Below the pieces are notes generated by a model, which was given only the letters and a program-made list of their open reading frames with translations, was not told where the DNA came from and ran no database searches. From assembly GCA_041394885.1 (NCBI GenBank), contig JAWKHI010000023.1:1-64000 (forward strand): DNA of 64,000 nucleotides, read 5' to 3'. Both the position numbers and the translations under genes were made by a program. Of the stretch, positions 18,351 through 27,734 are shown piece by piece. This DNA comes from DSOI01 sp041394885. Lineage in GTDB: Bacteria > Acidobacteriota > Terriglobia > Bryobacterales > Bryobacteraceae. The first letter of the stretch is position 1; each line of letters begins with the position of its first letter.

Positions 18351-18379
18351 ATTATGCAGCGCCTTCGCTCTAATGTCAA
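18351..18379 (-). promoter_or_regulatory. Strong sigma70-type promoter of the MNIO operon
   Basis: On the minus strand TTGACA (18374-18379) and CATAAT (18351-18356) are separated by exactly 17 bases. The first matches consensus fully and the second at five of six positions. Transcription should begin near 18344, leaving a leader of about 47 bases before the ATG at 18296 with its AAGGAG site. No operator palindrome is evident. Confidence 0.8.
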
Positions 18380-18412
18380 CGAACGGGACGATTTTTGCCC
18401 TATCCTGAAGGT

Positions 18413-20806
18413 GTGAAGACCGGTGCCCTGCTCGCGTGGATGGCGATGCTCGCCCCGCTGCGGGCGGATCCCGCTCTGCCCCAGTCCATCGCCGCCGGAC
18501 TGCGCTCCACCGGCCTCGATCCGGCCGAGTGCTATCGCGTTCGCGACCTTCATTTCTCGCGCGGCGACGATCTTCGTTTCTACCTCACCGATGGCTACCT
18601 TGTCTTCGGCAAGCCCGTCGCCGGCCGCCCCATCGCCGCCGTCTTTACCGCCGACACCGAAGGCGGCGATGCCGAAGTTCTCGTCCTCCCGCCCTCGCGC
18701 GGGGAGCGTGTCTCACTCGCCGCGTTCACCGGAGCCCCGAACCTCGACGAACACTTCCGCTCCGCATTGTTCCTGTTCACCGACGACACCGCCGCTGTGC
18801 TGAAGAAGGCCATCGCCAGCCAGGACGACGCCCGCAAATCCCCAGAGCGTGGCGCGCTCCTCGCCGAACAGTGGGATCGCGTCATCACCAATCTCTCCGG
18901 ATCGTTTTCCGTGCGCCTCGTCCAGCACCTGATGGAACCGGTTTCCCCGGAACGAGGGATCTTCTACTCCGCCCTTCAGGGCGCCACCCTCGGCAACTTC
19001 GATGCCATTTATGACCCCGAGGCCATTGATCAGATCTACCTCGGCCAGTTGAAGCACAAAGACGATCGCGCCTTCTACGACACATGGACCAGCTTTCCCG
19101 CTCGCCCCTTTCGCAAGGACCAACGCAAACGCGAGGCTTATCCCGTCTCCGTCGCCGCCTACCGCATCCACGCCTTTCTCGATAACGATCTGCATTTGAA
19201 AGTGGCCACGGCCGCCACGGTTTCCGTCTCGCGACACTCCGTCGTGCTTCCCTTTGAGGTTTCCGAAGGGATGAAGGTCACTGCCGCCCGGGTCAACGGC
19301 GTCGATAGTGAAGTGTTCACCGCCGATTCTTTCCGCGCCAATCTCCTCCGCCGATCCGGATCCTCGCTCTTCATCGTGGTCCCCCCCACGCCCCTCGAGC
19401 CGGGGCGGCCCTATGAAGTTGCTTTTGAGCATGAAGGCGACGTCGTTCGTCCCGCTGGCCGCGACGTCTATTTCGTGGGCTCCCGCTCGAACTGGTATCC
19501 GCGCGCCGGAGCCTCCTTCGCTCGTTTCGACATCACGTTCACCTACCCCGGCCACCTCGATCTCGTTTTTCCCGGCCAACTGAAGGAAGAGTCCAGGGAT
19601 GGTGAATATCGCGTCGCGCGCCGCGTCACTCCATCCCCGATTCGCGTGGCCGGCTTCAATCTCGGCAAGTACGAGAAGGTGAGCGTCAAACACGGCGATC
19701 TCGAAGTCGATGTCTTTGCCAACCGCCAATCGGAGTTCGCCGTTCGCGCTCCCGGCTCGGAGATGGTGATCCTTCCCCCGCCGCGAAGCCCTTTTCCAAG
19801 GCGTGGTCCGCAGCCGCCGGCCACCGTCATGCCGCCGGCCCGTTACTTTCCCGATCCCACCACTCGACTTGCATCCATGGGCGCCGAAATCGCCGGCGCG
19901 TTCGAGTTTCTTGCCAACAATCTCGGCCCTCCGGCCCTACCCGCTCTCATGGTCTCGCCGATACCCGGCGCCTTCGGCCAAGGCTTCCCGGGCTTGGTCT
20001 ACTTGTCCACCATCGCCTATCTCGATCCTGCCGAGCGTCCCCCCGTTGCTCGCGCCATGGAGAAGCAACTGTTTTTCTCGGAGATTCTTCACGCCCATGA
20101 AGTGGCTCATCAATGGTGGGGCAACGTCGTCACCGTCGAAAGCCCCGCCGACGAGTGGCTCATGGAATCTCTCGCCAATTATTCCGCCATTGTCCTGCTC
20201 GAAAAGAAGAAGGGCGCCAAAGCAGTGCAGGCCATCCTCGCCGACTATCGCGAGAAGCTCCTCGCCGCCGACGAGACCGGCAAGACTCTCGAGTCCGCCG
20301 GGCCCGTTCGCTTGGGTTTGCGGCTATCGAGTTCCCAGGCCCCGGAGGCTTGGCATCATATCGTTTACGGAAAAGGTAGTTGGGTCATGCACATGCTCCG
20401 CGCCCGCATGGGCGACGCCGTGTTTTGGAAATTCCTCGGTCAAATCGTCTCCGAGCATCGCAACCAGGCCCTCACAACCGAACAGTTCCGTTCCACCGCC
20501 GAGAGCTATCTTCCCAAGGGATCCGCCGGCGCGTTCTTCGATCACTGGGTCGAGGGCACCGGCATTCCGGCTATCTCGCTCACCCACGCTTGGCGAGCCG
20601 GAAAGCTGGCGATCACTGTCACCCAGTCCGGCGTTGACGACGACGTCAGCGTCCATGTCCCCGTTGAGGTCGCCGTCCGCGGAGCCAAGCCGCGGATACA
20701 TTGGATCGCCACTGGCGCCGATCCCACTACCCTCACCATCCCTTTGCGCGCTGCCCCGCTGAAGGTCACGCTCGATCCCGAAGGGTCCGTCCTGCGCCGC
20801 CCATGA
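18413..20806 (+). CDS. M1-like zinc metallopeptidase (gluzincin), secreted
   Basis: This protein has about 797 residues. The zinc site is HEVAHQWWG (562-570) with the third ligand Glu585 in WLMESLANY, at the family spacing. The exopeptidase GAMEN motif is not present as such; the corresponding region reads PIPGAFGQGFPGLVYLS, so strict aminopeptidase activity is uncertain. The N-terminal 450 residues form beta-rich domains, with RSNWYPR as in bacterial M1-like proteins. A signal peptide (ALLAWMAMLAPLRA) points to export. The start is unclear: GTG at 18413 gives the best signal peptide, TTG at 18395 is also open. The stop overlaps the ATG of the PLP decarboxylase (ATGA). Confidence 0.85.
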   Translation: MKTGALLAWMAMLAPLRADPALPQSIAAGLRSTGLDPAECYRVRDLHFSRGDDLRFYLTDGYLVFGKPVAGRPIAAVFTADTEGGDAEVLVLPPSRGERVSLAAFTGAPNLDEHFRSALFLFTDDTAAVLKKAIASQDDARKSPERGALLAEQWDRVITNLSGSFSVRLVQHLMEPVSPERGIFYSALQGATLGNFDAIYDPEAIDQIYLGQLKHKDDRAFYDTWTSFPARPFRKDQRKREAYPVSVAAYRIHAFLDNDLHLKVATAATVSVSRHSVVLPFEVSEGMKVTAARVNGVDSEVFTADSFRANLLRRSGSSLFIVVPPTPLEPGRPYEVAFEHEGDVVRPAGRDVYFVGSRSNWYPRAGASFARFDITFTYPGHLDLVFPGQLKEESRDGEYRVARRVTPSPIRVAGFNLGKYEKVSVKHGDLEVDVFANRQSEFAVRAPGSEMVILPPPRSPFPRRGPQPPATVMPPARYFPDPTTRLASMGAEIAGAFEFLANNLGPPALPALMVSPIPGAFGQGFPGLVYLSTIAYLDPAERPPVARAMEKQLFFSEILHAHEVAHQWWGNVVTVESPADEWLMESLANYSAIVLLEKKKGAKAVQAILADYREKLLAADETGKTLESAGPVRLGLRLSSSQAPEAWHHIVYGKGSWVMHMLRARMGDAVFWKFLGQIVSEHRNQALTTEQFRSTAESYLPKGSAGAFFDHWVEGTGIPAISLTHAWRAGKLAITVTQSGVDDDVSVHVPVEVAVRGAKPRIHWIATGADPTTLTIPLRAAPLKVTLDPEGSVLRRP

Positions 20807-22206
20807 GCCTCCTGCTGGACCCGGATCAGCGCCAGAAACTTTGGCTCCGCGTCGGTGAGATCATCGAGCGCTACGCCTGCCACGTCGGTGAATTGCCCGT
20901 CTCCCCGGTGCTTGACCCCGATGCCGTCCGCGCCCTGCTCGCCCCCTTCGATTTCGAGACGCCTTGCCCGCCCGTCGAAATGGTCGATTGGGTTGAAACG
21001 CACCTTTCCCGATTCCAGGTGCATCCGCCCCACCCGCGCTACTACGGGCTCTACAACCCCGCTCCTGCCGCCATGGGCATCGCCGGCGATGCGCTCGCCG
21101 CCGCCTTCAATCCCAACCTCGCCGCTTGGAGCCATTCCCCTCTCGCCGTTGAGATCGAACTCCACCTCATCCGCGCTTTTGCCGCTCGATTCGGCTACTC
21201 GCCCTCGGAAGCCGCTGGTAGCTTCTGTTCGGGCGGCGCGGAAGCCAATCACACCGCCCTCGCCGTCGCCCTCACCCGCGCGTTTCCCCAATTTCCCGGC
21301 GATGGCGCTCGTGCTCTCGATGGGGACCCCGTTTTCTACGCTTCCGCCGAATGCCACCATTCGTTCCTCAAGGCGGCCGGGTTGAGCGGTATCGGACGCC
21401 GTGCCCTTCGCCCCATTCCCGTTGACGGCTCACTTCGTATGATTCCCGCTGCCCTCGAAGCCGCCGTCGCCGAAGACCGCGCCGCCGGCCGCATTCCGTT
21501 CATGGCCATCGGTACCGCCGGCACCACCAACGCCGGCGCCATTGACCCTCTTCCCGAAATCGCCGCCCTCTGTGTCCGTGAGCGCTTGTGGTTTCACGTC
21601 GATGCAGCCTGGGGCGGGGCCGCCGCCTTCTCGCGATCCCTCCGCCCCTTGCTCCAAGGCATTGAACGCGCGGACTCCATCACCTTCGACGCGCATAAGT
21701 GGATGAGCGTCCCCATGGGCGCGGGCGTCTACATCACACGCCATCCGGAACACCTTACTCGCGCCTTCCGCACCCCCACCGCCTACATGCCCAAGGAAGC
21801 TGCCGGCCTCGACGTTTCCGATCTCCATCTGCTCTCCATGCAGTGGTCCCGCCGCTTCACCGGACTCAAGGTCTTCCTCTCGCTCGCCGCCGCCGGATGG
21901 GACGGTTATGAGGAAACCGTGGACCGCATGGCCGCCATCGGCGATCTCCTGCGCCGCGAATTGCGCCGCGCCGGTTGGAACATCCTCAACCACACACCCC
22001 TCCCCATCGTCTGCTTCGATGGTGGCGGCAGCGTCGATTCCATCGCCCGTGCTGTCGTTGCGAGCGGCGAAGCCTGGATTTCCACTACCGTTCTCGCTGG
22101 CAGCACTCGCGCCCTCCGCGCCTGCATCACCAATTACCGGACCGATGACCAAGACGTCCGGGCTCTCATCGCCTCCCTCGATACCGCCCGCCGCGCATCG
22201 AGTTAA
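20803..22206 (+). CDS. PLP-dependent group II amino-acid decarboxylase
   Basis: This 467-residue protein has a fold type I PLP-enzyme pattern. CSGGAEANHTAL (142-153) is the phosphate-binding turn, HVDAAWGG (265-272) holds the Asp that pairs with the pyridine nitrogen, and Lys299 in FDAHKWMSVPMG is the Schiff-base lysine. This matches aromatic-L-amino-acid/glutamate/diaminobutyrate decarboxylase relatives (pyridoxal_deC). The substrate cannot be fixed from sequence alone. No signal peptide is present, so it is cytoplasmic. The ATG overlaps the stop of the peptidase gene, so the two are translationally coupled, perhaps linking peptide breakdown to amine production. Confidence 0.88.
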   Translation: MSLLLDPDQRQKLWLRVGEIIERYACHVGELPVSPVLDPDAVRALLAPFDFETPCPPVEMVDWVETHLSRFQVHPPHPRYYGLYNPAPAAMGIAGDALAAAFNPNLAAWSHSPLAVEIELHLIRAFAARFGYSPSEAAGSFCSGGAEANHTALAVALTRAFPQFPGDGARALDGDPVFYASAECHHSFLKAAGLSGIGRRALRPIPVDGSLRMIPAALEAAVAEDRAAGRIPFMAIGTAGTTNAGAIDPLPEIAALCVRERLWFHVDAAWGGAAAFSRSLRPLLQGIERADSITFDAHKWMSVPMGAGVYITRHPEHLTRAFRTPTAYMPKEAAGLDVSDLHLLSMQWSRRFTGLKVFLSLAAAGWDGYEETVDRMAAIGDLLRRELRRAGWNILNHTPLPIVCFDGGGSVDSIARAVVASGEAWISTTVLAGSTRALRACITNYRTDDQDVRALIASLDTARRASS

Positions 22207-22283
22207 AGAGGTACAATCATCCTCACTGGGAAAGGCGTGCCGCGGGGACGCTGCAATCGCCCCGGGTCTCGCCGTTGCTATCC

Positions 22284-24837
22284 ATGATTGGACGAACACT
22301 ACGGCATTACCGCATTGAAGAGAAATTGGGTGAAGGCGGCATGGGAGCCGTCTATCGCGCCCTCGACACTCGCCTCGATCGCCAAGTCGCGCTCAAAGTC
22401 CTTCCTCCCTCCGCCGTCGCCAATCCGGAGCGCAAGAGCCGCTTCATGCAGGAAGCACGCACTGCTTCCGCTCTCCGCCATCCCAACATTGTCACGATCT
22501 TCGATATTGACTCCGATGTGATCGATGGCCAAACCGTTCATTTCATCGCCATGGAATTCGTCCCCGGCGAAACCCTGGACCGCAAGATCGCCTCCCGCGC
22601 GCTCCGCCTCAAAGACGCTCTTTCCATCGCCACCCAAGTCGCCGGCGGGCTCGCCGCCGCGCACGCCGCCGGAGTCATCCACCGCGATCTCAAACCCGCC
22701 AACATCATCGTCTCCGATGCCGGCGTCGTCAAGATCCTCGACTTCGGTTTGGCCCGCTTTGACTCTGCCCTCAACGTCGACGCGCACGGTGCCACCGAAA
22801 GCATTCAGTTGGATCTCACCGAAGAGGGCGCCATCCTTGGCACCGTCGCCACATGTCCCCGAACAGGCCGAGGGCAAAAAACTCGACGCCCGCTCCGATG
22901 TCTTCAGCTTCGGCTCTGTCCTCTACGAACTCCTCACCGGCAAACAGGCCTTCGCCGGCGATACCAAGGTCTCCTCCCTGTCCGCCGTTCTCCTCAAGGA
23001 ACCTTCGCCACTCGCCGCCGCGATTCCCCACCTGCCCCCGGAACTCGATCGCACTATCGCCCGGTGCCTCCGCAAAGATCCTGCCCGCCGCTGGCAAAGC
23101 ATGGCCGACGTCCGTGTCGCCCTCGAGGAAATTCTGGAAGACGTCGACGCCGGCCGCCCCGCCGCGCCTCTCCCGCCTCCCGCGCCGGCCACGCGGGCCT
23201 GGAAGTGGGCCCTCCCCGCCGTTCTCGCCGCCGGAGCCATCCTCGGCGCCGGCGCCGCCTGGCGGCTCATTCCTCACGATCCCCTCAGCTACCAGCGCCT
23301 CACCTTCCAGCGCGGCAACGTCTATACCGCCAAGTTCGCACCCGGTGGCGCCGTCGTCTACTCCGCCGGCTGGGATGGTGGACCTCCTGCCATCTACTCC
23401 ATCCAGCCCGGTAGCCGCGAAGCCCGCCAGTTCGATCTGCCTAACGCCAAGGTCTACTCCATCTCCGCCAAAGGCGACATGGCCATTCTCCTTGGCGAAG
23501 ATCTCGCCGGTGCCCCTGCCACACTCGCCCGCGCTCCCTACTCCGGCGGCGCTCCCCGCGAAGTGCTCGAAGACGTCGTCGCCGCCGCCTGGGGACCCGA
23601 TGGTGAGGCCCTCGCCGTCGCTCGCCGCTTCGAGGGCAAGTTCCGCGTCGAGTACCCCGTGGGCGCCGTCATTCTCGAACGCCAGCAGCTGCTCGGCGCT
23701 CCGTTCGTCCAGGTTTCTCCCACCGGAAACCGCCTCGCCCTCACCGACTATAGCGCCGAAGTTGGCGACTTCTCGGTTCTCCTCGCCGAAGCCGGCAAGG
23801 TCCGGCCCCTGTCAACCGGATGGCGCGCCGTCGGTGGCATGGCTTGGTCTCCCGGTGGTGATGAAGTTTGGTTCTCCGCTCTCCGCCTCGGCCAGGAACC
23901 CTCTATCTGGGCCGTCGACTTGAACGGCAAGGAACGCCTCATCGGTCAGGTCTCCGGATGGCCCCTCCTCCTCGACGTCAATGCCGATGGCGACGCCCTC
24001 GTCGCTGTCGTCAACTCCCGTGTCGGCGTCCTCGCCAACGTTCCCTCCTCTGGCCAGACTGAACTCGGATGGCAGGACGCTTCCTTCGTCTACGACATGG
24101 CCAGCGACGGATCCCTCGCCCTCTTCGTCGAACTGTCCTATGGCGAAGGCCGCAACTCCGCCATCTACCTGCGCAAAACGGACCGCTCCCCCGCCGTCCG
24201 CCTCGGCTTCGGCAATCGCCCCGCCCTTTCCCCCGATCGCAAACAGGTCGCCTGTATCCGATGGGAAGGCAAATCCAGCCGCTTGATGCTTCTGCCCACC
24301 GGCGCCGGCGAGCCCACCACGTTTGATCCGGAGGGTATCCAGCATCAGGCCGTCGAGTGGTTTCCCGCCGGTGACCGCGTCCTCTACAGCGGCGATGCGC
24401 CCGGCAAGCCCATCCGCTCCTATGTCCGCTCCGCGCAGGGCGGAGCGCCCGTCGCCATTACCGAAGAGGGCGAACGCGCCATGCGCATCTCCCCAGATGG
24501 CGCCAAGCTCCTCGTCCTCCGCGCCGGACAATACAGCGTCCGCGCCGTCGATGGCGGTCCCGCCACGCCCGTCGCTGGAATACTGCCCGGCGACAGCCCC
24601 GTCCGCTGGACCGCCGATAGCGCCCACCTGCTGCTTCGCGCCGGAAGTGGAGCCGTCATCTCCATCGTTCGGCTGGACCCGTTCACCGGCCGCCGGGACC
24701 CCCTTCATGAGTTGAAAGCCCCAGAGCCCGGTGCAGCCTTTCTTTCCGGATTCGCCGCCTCCGCCGATGGAAAATGGTACGCCGCCTCCTACCAGCGCGA
24801 CCTCTCCACGCTGTTCCTCATGAAAGGTCTCCGGTAG
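22284..24837 (+). pseudogene. Ser/Thr protein kinase with PD40-type sensor, frameshifted
   Basis: The kinase domain starts MIGRTLRHYRIEEKLGEGGM and has Lys38, HRDLKPAN (133-140) and DFGLA (153-157). At about 22850-22862 the frame changes: the expected GTVAYMSPEQAEGK is spelled as if one base were missing after GTCGCC and one from a run of C, and reading continues in the next frame with PEQAEGKKLDARSDVFSFG to the end of the kinase lobe. A membrane segment follows (about KWALPAVLAAGAILGAGAAW), then an outside WD40/PD40-like propeller of about 500 residues. This is a PknB-type receptor kinase layout common in Acidobacteria. The break lies in the activation segment. Genuine inactivation and a sequence error are both possible. 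Confidence 0.85.
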
Positions 24838-24884
24838 TTCAGCGAAACGGATCGCGGACCGCCTGCATCCCACCCAACAACCGT

Positions 24885-26039
24885 ATGAGCCGCCACGCCC
24901 AAGCCCGCACTCTCACGCTCCTGGCAGCCGTTCTTTACGCCGCGGCTGCTGCCAACGCGCAGCCGCAGCTCGAACTGGCGTGGGAAGTGCCCACCCCCGG
25001 TGTTCTCCCGCAAGCCATCCTTCCCGATTCCACCGGCCGCCCCGTGCTCCACGTGGCCCTCAAAAACGGCGGACTCGCCATTCTTGAAACCGCGCCCCAA
25101 GGCACGCCCCGCCGCATCGCCAATATCGCCAAGGCCAGCCTCGCCGGTCTCGACGTCATGCACTTGGACCAGCAGGACCATCTGCTCTATCTCGCTCTCG
25201 GCGACTTCTTCGATCCCAAAGGCGCCAAAGCCGGCCTCGCGGTCATCGACATCGCCGACCCCAGCCAACCACGAGTCGTTTCCATCTGGCAGTCCGATCG
25301 GTCCCTCCACGGCGCCGCCGCCATCCTTGTCCGGGACCGCTACGCCTACCTCGGCGCCATGGAACACGGCGTGTTCGTCTTCGATATCGCCGACCCCGCT
25401 CACCCCGAGCGCGTCGCCGCGTTTCTCCCGGACCCTGACTACCCCCGTCCCAATCCCAACCGCACCCAACACCCCAACGCCCGCGGCTTCGCCATCCGGG
25501 ACCACCACCTCTTCGTCGCCTTTGACTCCGGTGGCATCCGCGCCATCGACGTCGCCGACCCCACCAATCCCCACGAAATCGGGCGCTACGTCAATCCCCG
25601 CATGGGCCGCAAGCAGCAGGCCTACAACAACCTCGTCATCGAAGGCGATACCGCCTACGTCGCCACCGACTATGCCGGCATGGAGGTCCTCGACATTCGC
25701 GACCCCGCCCGCATCCGTCAGATTGCCTGGTGGAACCCCTGGGACGCGCACACCCTCCGCAACCTCTGGTTCAACAGCCCCGGTCATACCAACCAGATCC
25801 AGCTCGATTCCACTCGCCATGCCGTCTACCTCGCTGCCGGTGGCAGTGAGTTGCAGGTGGTCGATGTCTCCGATCCGGCGCGCCCCACGCTCGCCGCCCG
25901 CTACGGAGAACCCGGCAACAAACTCGGAACCTGGGGAGTCGCCCTCTCCGCCGGCTATGTCCACCTCGCCTACATCAGCGCCCTCGTCCCCTTCCAAGGG
26001 ACCTGGTCCGGCATCAAGACCCTGTCGCGAACTAGGTGA
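24885..26039 (+). CDS. Secreted LVIVD-repeat beta-propeller protein
   Basis: This 384-residue protein has a signal peptide (LTLLAAVLYAAAAANAQ). At least five LVIVD-type repeats can be seen: LAVIDIADPSQPRVV, VFVFDIADPAHPERVA, IRAIDVADPTNPHEIG, MEVLDIRDPARIRQIA and LQVVDVSDPARPTLAA. Such repeats form a surface or periplasmic propeller; no catalytic site is known. The start at 24885 is chosen because it opens the signal peptide; the in-frame extension further upstream overlaps the kinase gene and looks random. Its 3' end overlaps the convergent small gene by eight bases. Confidence 0.85.
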   Translation: MSRHAQARTLTLLAAVLYAAAAANAQPQLELAWEVPTPGVLPQAILPDSTGRPVLHVALKNGGLAILETAPQGTPRRIANIAKASLAGLDVMHLDQQDHLLYLALGDFFDPKGAKAGLAVIDIADPSQPRVVSIWQSDRSLHGAAAILVRDRYAYLGAMEHGVFVFDIADPAHPERVAAFLPDPDYPRPNPNRTQHPNARGFAIRDHHLFVAFDSGGIRAIDVADPTNPHEIGRYVNPRMGRKQQAYNNLVIEGDTAYVATDYAGMEVLDIRDPARIRQIAWWNPWDAHTLRNLWFNSPGHTNQIQLDSTRHAVYLAAGGSELQVVDVSDPARPTLAARYGEPGNKLGTWGVALSAGYVHLAYISALVPFQGTWSGIKTLSRTR

Positions 26040-26289
26040 CTGCGCGGCGCCGCTCCCGCTTCCGCGCCAGGGACTCACAAGCCCGCCGCAACTCCTGCCG
26101 ATCCACCGCCGCGACGGCCTCGGCCTCTTCCGCCGTCAACCCCGCCGCCAAACCCGCCTGCACCGCCTCCGCCATGCTCCCCTCCAGAAACACTCGCTGT
26201 CTAAAGTCGCGCAGGCCGCGTTGCGAGAGCCCCCTCGTCAAGAGTGGCGCCGGATTCGCGGCGCGGTGAGGAAAATCGATGCGGGTCAT
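26032..26289 (-). CDS. Orphan small protein, paralogue of the MNIO-locus partner
   Basis: The protein has 85 residues. The C-terminal 60 residues, including FRQRVFLEGSMAEAVQAGL, AAGLTAEEAEAVAAVDR and LRRACESLARKR, closely match the 74-residue protein encoded at 28548-28772 beside the second MNIO gene. The shared 'RvFLe....A...GlTaEEa.avaavDR..LRRACESLARKR' pattern is the one seen in small partners of DUF692 enzymes. Here no MNIO gene is adjacent, so it is an orphan copy. The N-terminus (MTRIDFPHRAANPAPLL) is unrelated to the other copy. The two genes bracket the IS630 remnant and the cysteine-rich module, so a duplication followed by insertion is plausible. Confidence 0.7.
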   Translation of the reverse strand: MTRIDFPHRAANPAPLLTRGLSQRGLRDFRQRVFLEGSMAEAVQAGLAAGLTAEEAEAVAAVDRQELRRACESLARKRERRRAVT

Positions 26290-26420
26290 CCATGACGAAC
26301 CGGAACCAAGCAGACAGTGCCTTGTTCACTATCCCCCTTTACAAACAATGGGGCGGCCGGGATTTGCGCCCGGGGGGGCCCACCGTGTCGAATGGGAATG
26401 GGATTCCTCGAGCGAGATGA

Positions 26421-26461
26421 CCCGCATCGCCTGCGGGCGCAGATCCCGCGCGCGATCTGCG
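26421..26461. other. Two adjacent GC-rich hairpins
   Basis: CCCGCA/TGCGGG (26421-26437) and CGCAGATC/GATCTGCG (26438-26461) form two neighbouring inverted repeats just downstream of the minus-strand gene ending at 26486. There is no T tract, so a classical intrinsic terminator is not supported. They could stop transcription weakly or be a mobile repeat. Confidence 0.4.
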
Positions 26462-26485
26462 GGACTTTAGACACGAACGACTGGT

Positions 26486-27274
26486 CTAGGGCCGATGCGC
26501 GTAGTAGTACTGATCAAGGCGCGCTACGCGATCTTTGCGTTTTGGATTCGGCGGACAGTCAATGCAGGGAAAAAGCCGAGACAGCGGCACTTCTGTATAG
26601 TTCGAGGGAACAGAGAATAGGCTAGCGGAGGGCTCTCCCGGGATCAAAGCGGAGAGAGTTTTTTCGCTCACACCTCCCTGGGGGCCGAAATCGACGCGCG
26701 ACTGCACCAGAGCGCAGCCGAAATCAGGAGCAAACCACCAAATCGCCTCGGACGATCCGTTGTAGGCACGGAGTTTTAGGGTCCTTAACCCCTTGAGTGT
26801 TTCCTCGCCGACGAGAACCTGATCGGGCAATATTTGCTTTCCGTCGCGGCCATTCAGGCAGTTCGAATCAGGAGATCGAGTGCTGGCTACTACGTTCCTC
26901 GCCGGATCATAGATAGTGCTTTTTTGGGACGAAGCATCATTGATCGCCGTCCATAGACCGGCTGGCGTCCTAATGTCACGCCTCCTGGTCATTGCGGTTG
27001 TGCCACTGGTTGCTGCGGCCAGTTCAGTTCCGTCTGATCGGACTGCCGTAAGGTATGTGAGTCCGGGACGCGTTTGACCCTCGGGATTGTAAACGTTTTC
27101 TACCATCAAGACTGTGTAAGGTGGAGTGGACTGCCTTTGGGAGTCAACCATGTTCTGTGGTGCGGCCGTCACGATCCGCCGGTGAAACACGGACGACAAC
27201 ACCGCGAGGGCAACGAACCATGCGGCCAGTTCGAGGCGTTTCATACGAATCTGACTTCGGGATCCGATACGCAT
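26486..27274 (-). CDS. Secreted partner protein of the ten-cysteine module, copy A
   Basis: This is a 262-residue protein of no family I recognise. The N-terminal helix (LAAWFVALAVLSSVF) is a signal peptide or anchor. Conserved with the copy at 34605-35378 are PYTV near the mature N-terminus, VRSDG, a WxFAPDFGCALVQS-like stretch (there DFGCAQVAS) and LIPGEPSASLFSVP (there LIPGEPDATLFHVP). The C-terminus has a CIDC pair. The ATG at 27274 is chosen for its AAAGGAGAA box; longer in-frame starts exist up to 27331. It follows the ten-cysteine gene on the same strand. The pairing is repeated elsewhere in the window, which supports a functional link. Role unknown. Confidence 0.7.
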   Translation of the reverse strand: MRIGSRSQIRMKRLELAAWFVALAVLSSVFHRRIVTAAPQNMVDSQRQSTPPYTVLMVENVYNPEGQTRPGLTYLTAVRSDGTELAAATSGTTAMTRRRDIRTPAGLWTAINDASSQKSTIYDPARNVVASTRSPDSNCLNGRDGKQILPDQVLVGEETLKGLRTLKLRAYNGSSEAIWWFAPDFGCALVQSRVDFGPQGGVSEKTLSALIPGEPSASLFSVPSNYTEVPLSRLFPCIDCPPNPKRKDRVARLDQYYYAHRP

Positions 27275-27315
27275 TGCTTTCGTTCTCCTTTCTTGTTCAC
27301 CCGCTAACAAGTCGA

Positions 27316-27609
27316 CTAAATTGGATAGCAATACCAGTCATCTGTCCCACAGCTATCGTTGTAGGAGTCAACACATGCGCATAAGCTATGAGGACACTGT
27401 GCGCTGCACCAAGTCCAGTAACATATGCCACTAAAGCATCCCCACCGAGTGCCTTTGTCCAGGAGCGTTGCGTAGCCGCACTCTTTGTAGCAGGATGGTG
27501 GCTGGCCTCCCATGAGGCTGTCGAGCAGTCCTACGGCCATGACGATGATCGGTAGAGTCAGCCGAACCGCCAGAATCATTTTGGAAAGGGGATATCGGCG
27601 TATAGTCAT
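27316..27609 (-). CDS. Secreted ten-cysteine mini-protein, copy A
   Basis: This is a 97-residue protein. A hydrophobic segment (MILAVRLTLPIIVMAVGLL) is a probable signal peptide. The mature part has ten Cys at 40, 44, 58, 63, 68, 72, 77, 79, 87 and 94, in about 60 residues, with many Tyr/Trp and a DSYNDSC stretch. The copy at 34302-34592 has ten Cys too and shares the C-x3-C start, the RxGC, C-x4-C-x3-C and YND(S/D)C elements. Base composition is visibly less GC-rich than the flanks. Such a density of Cys suggests a disulfide-knotted extracellular peptide (toxin, inhibitor or signal) or a metal binder; which one cannot be told. Confidence 0.7.
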   Translation of the reverse strand: MTIRRYPLSKMILAVRLTLPIIVMAVGLLDSLMGGQPPSCYKECGYATLLDKGTRWGCFSGICYWTWCSAQCPHSLCACVDSYNDSCGTDDWYCYPI

Positions 27610-27734
27610 AGCGGGAATTTACCACCGTTCTAAACTAAAGGCAAGGGCCAATTCAGCGACAATTAGTTAGTGATGTTAATTCTGGATATCTGTGCACTCC
27701 GAGAAATGCCTTTTGATAACCGCACCGCCACGGA

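Noticed and set aside
24789..26078. Minus-strand open frame of 429 codons under the LVIVD gene
   Set aside because: Gly/Val/Glu-rich mirror of the repeats; the plus-strand gene has a signal peptide and regular repeats.
26286..26474. 62-codon minus-strand frame between the small gene and module A
   Set aside because: No family pattern, and it runs through the two hairpins at 26421-26461; composition is that of random GC-rich DNA.
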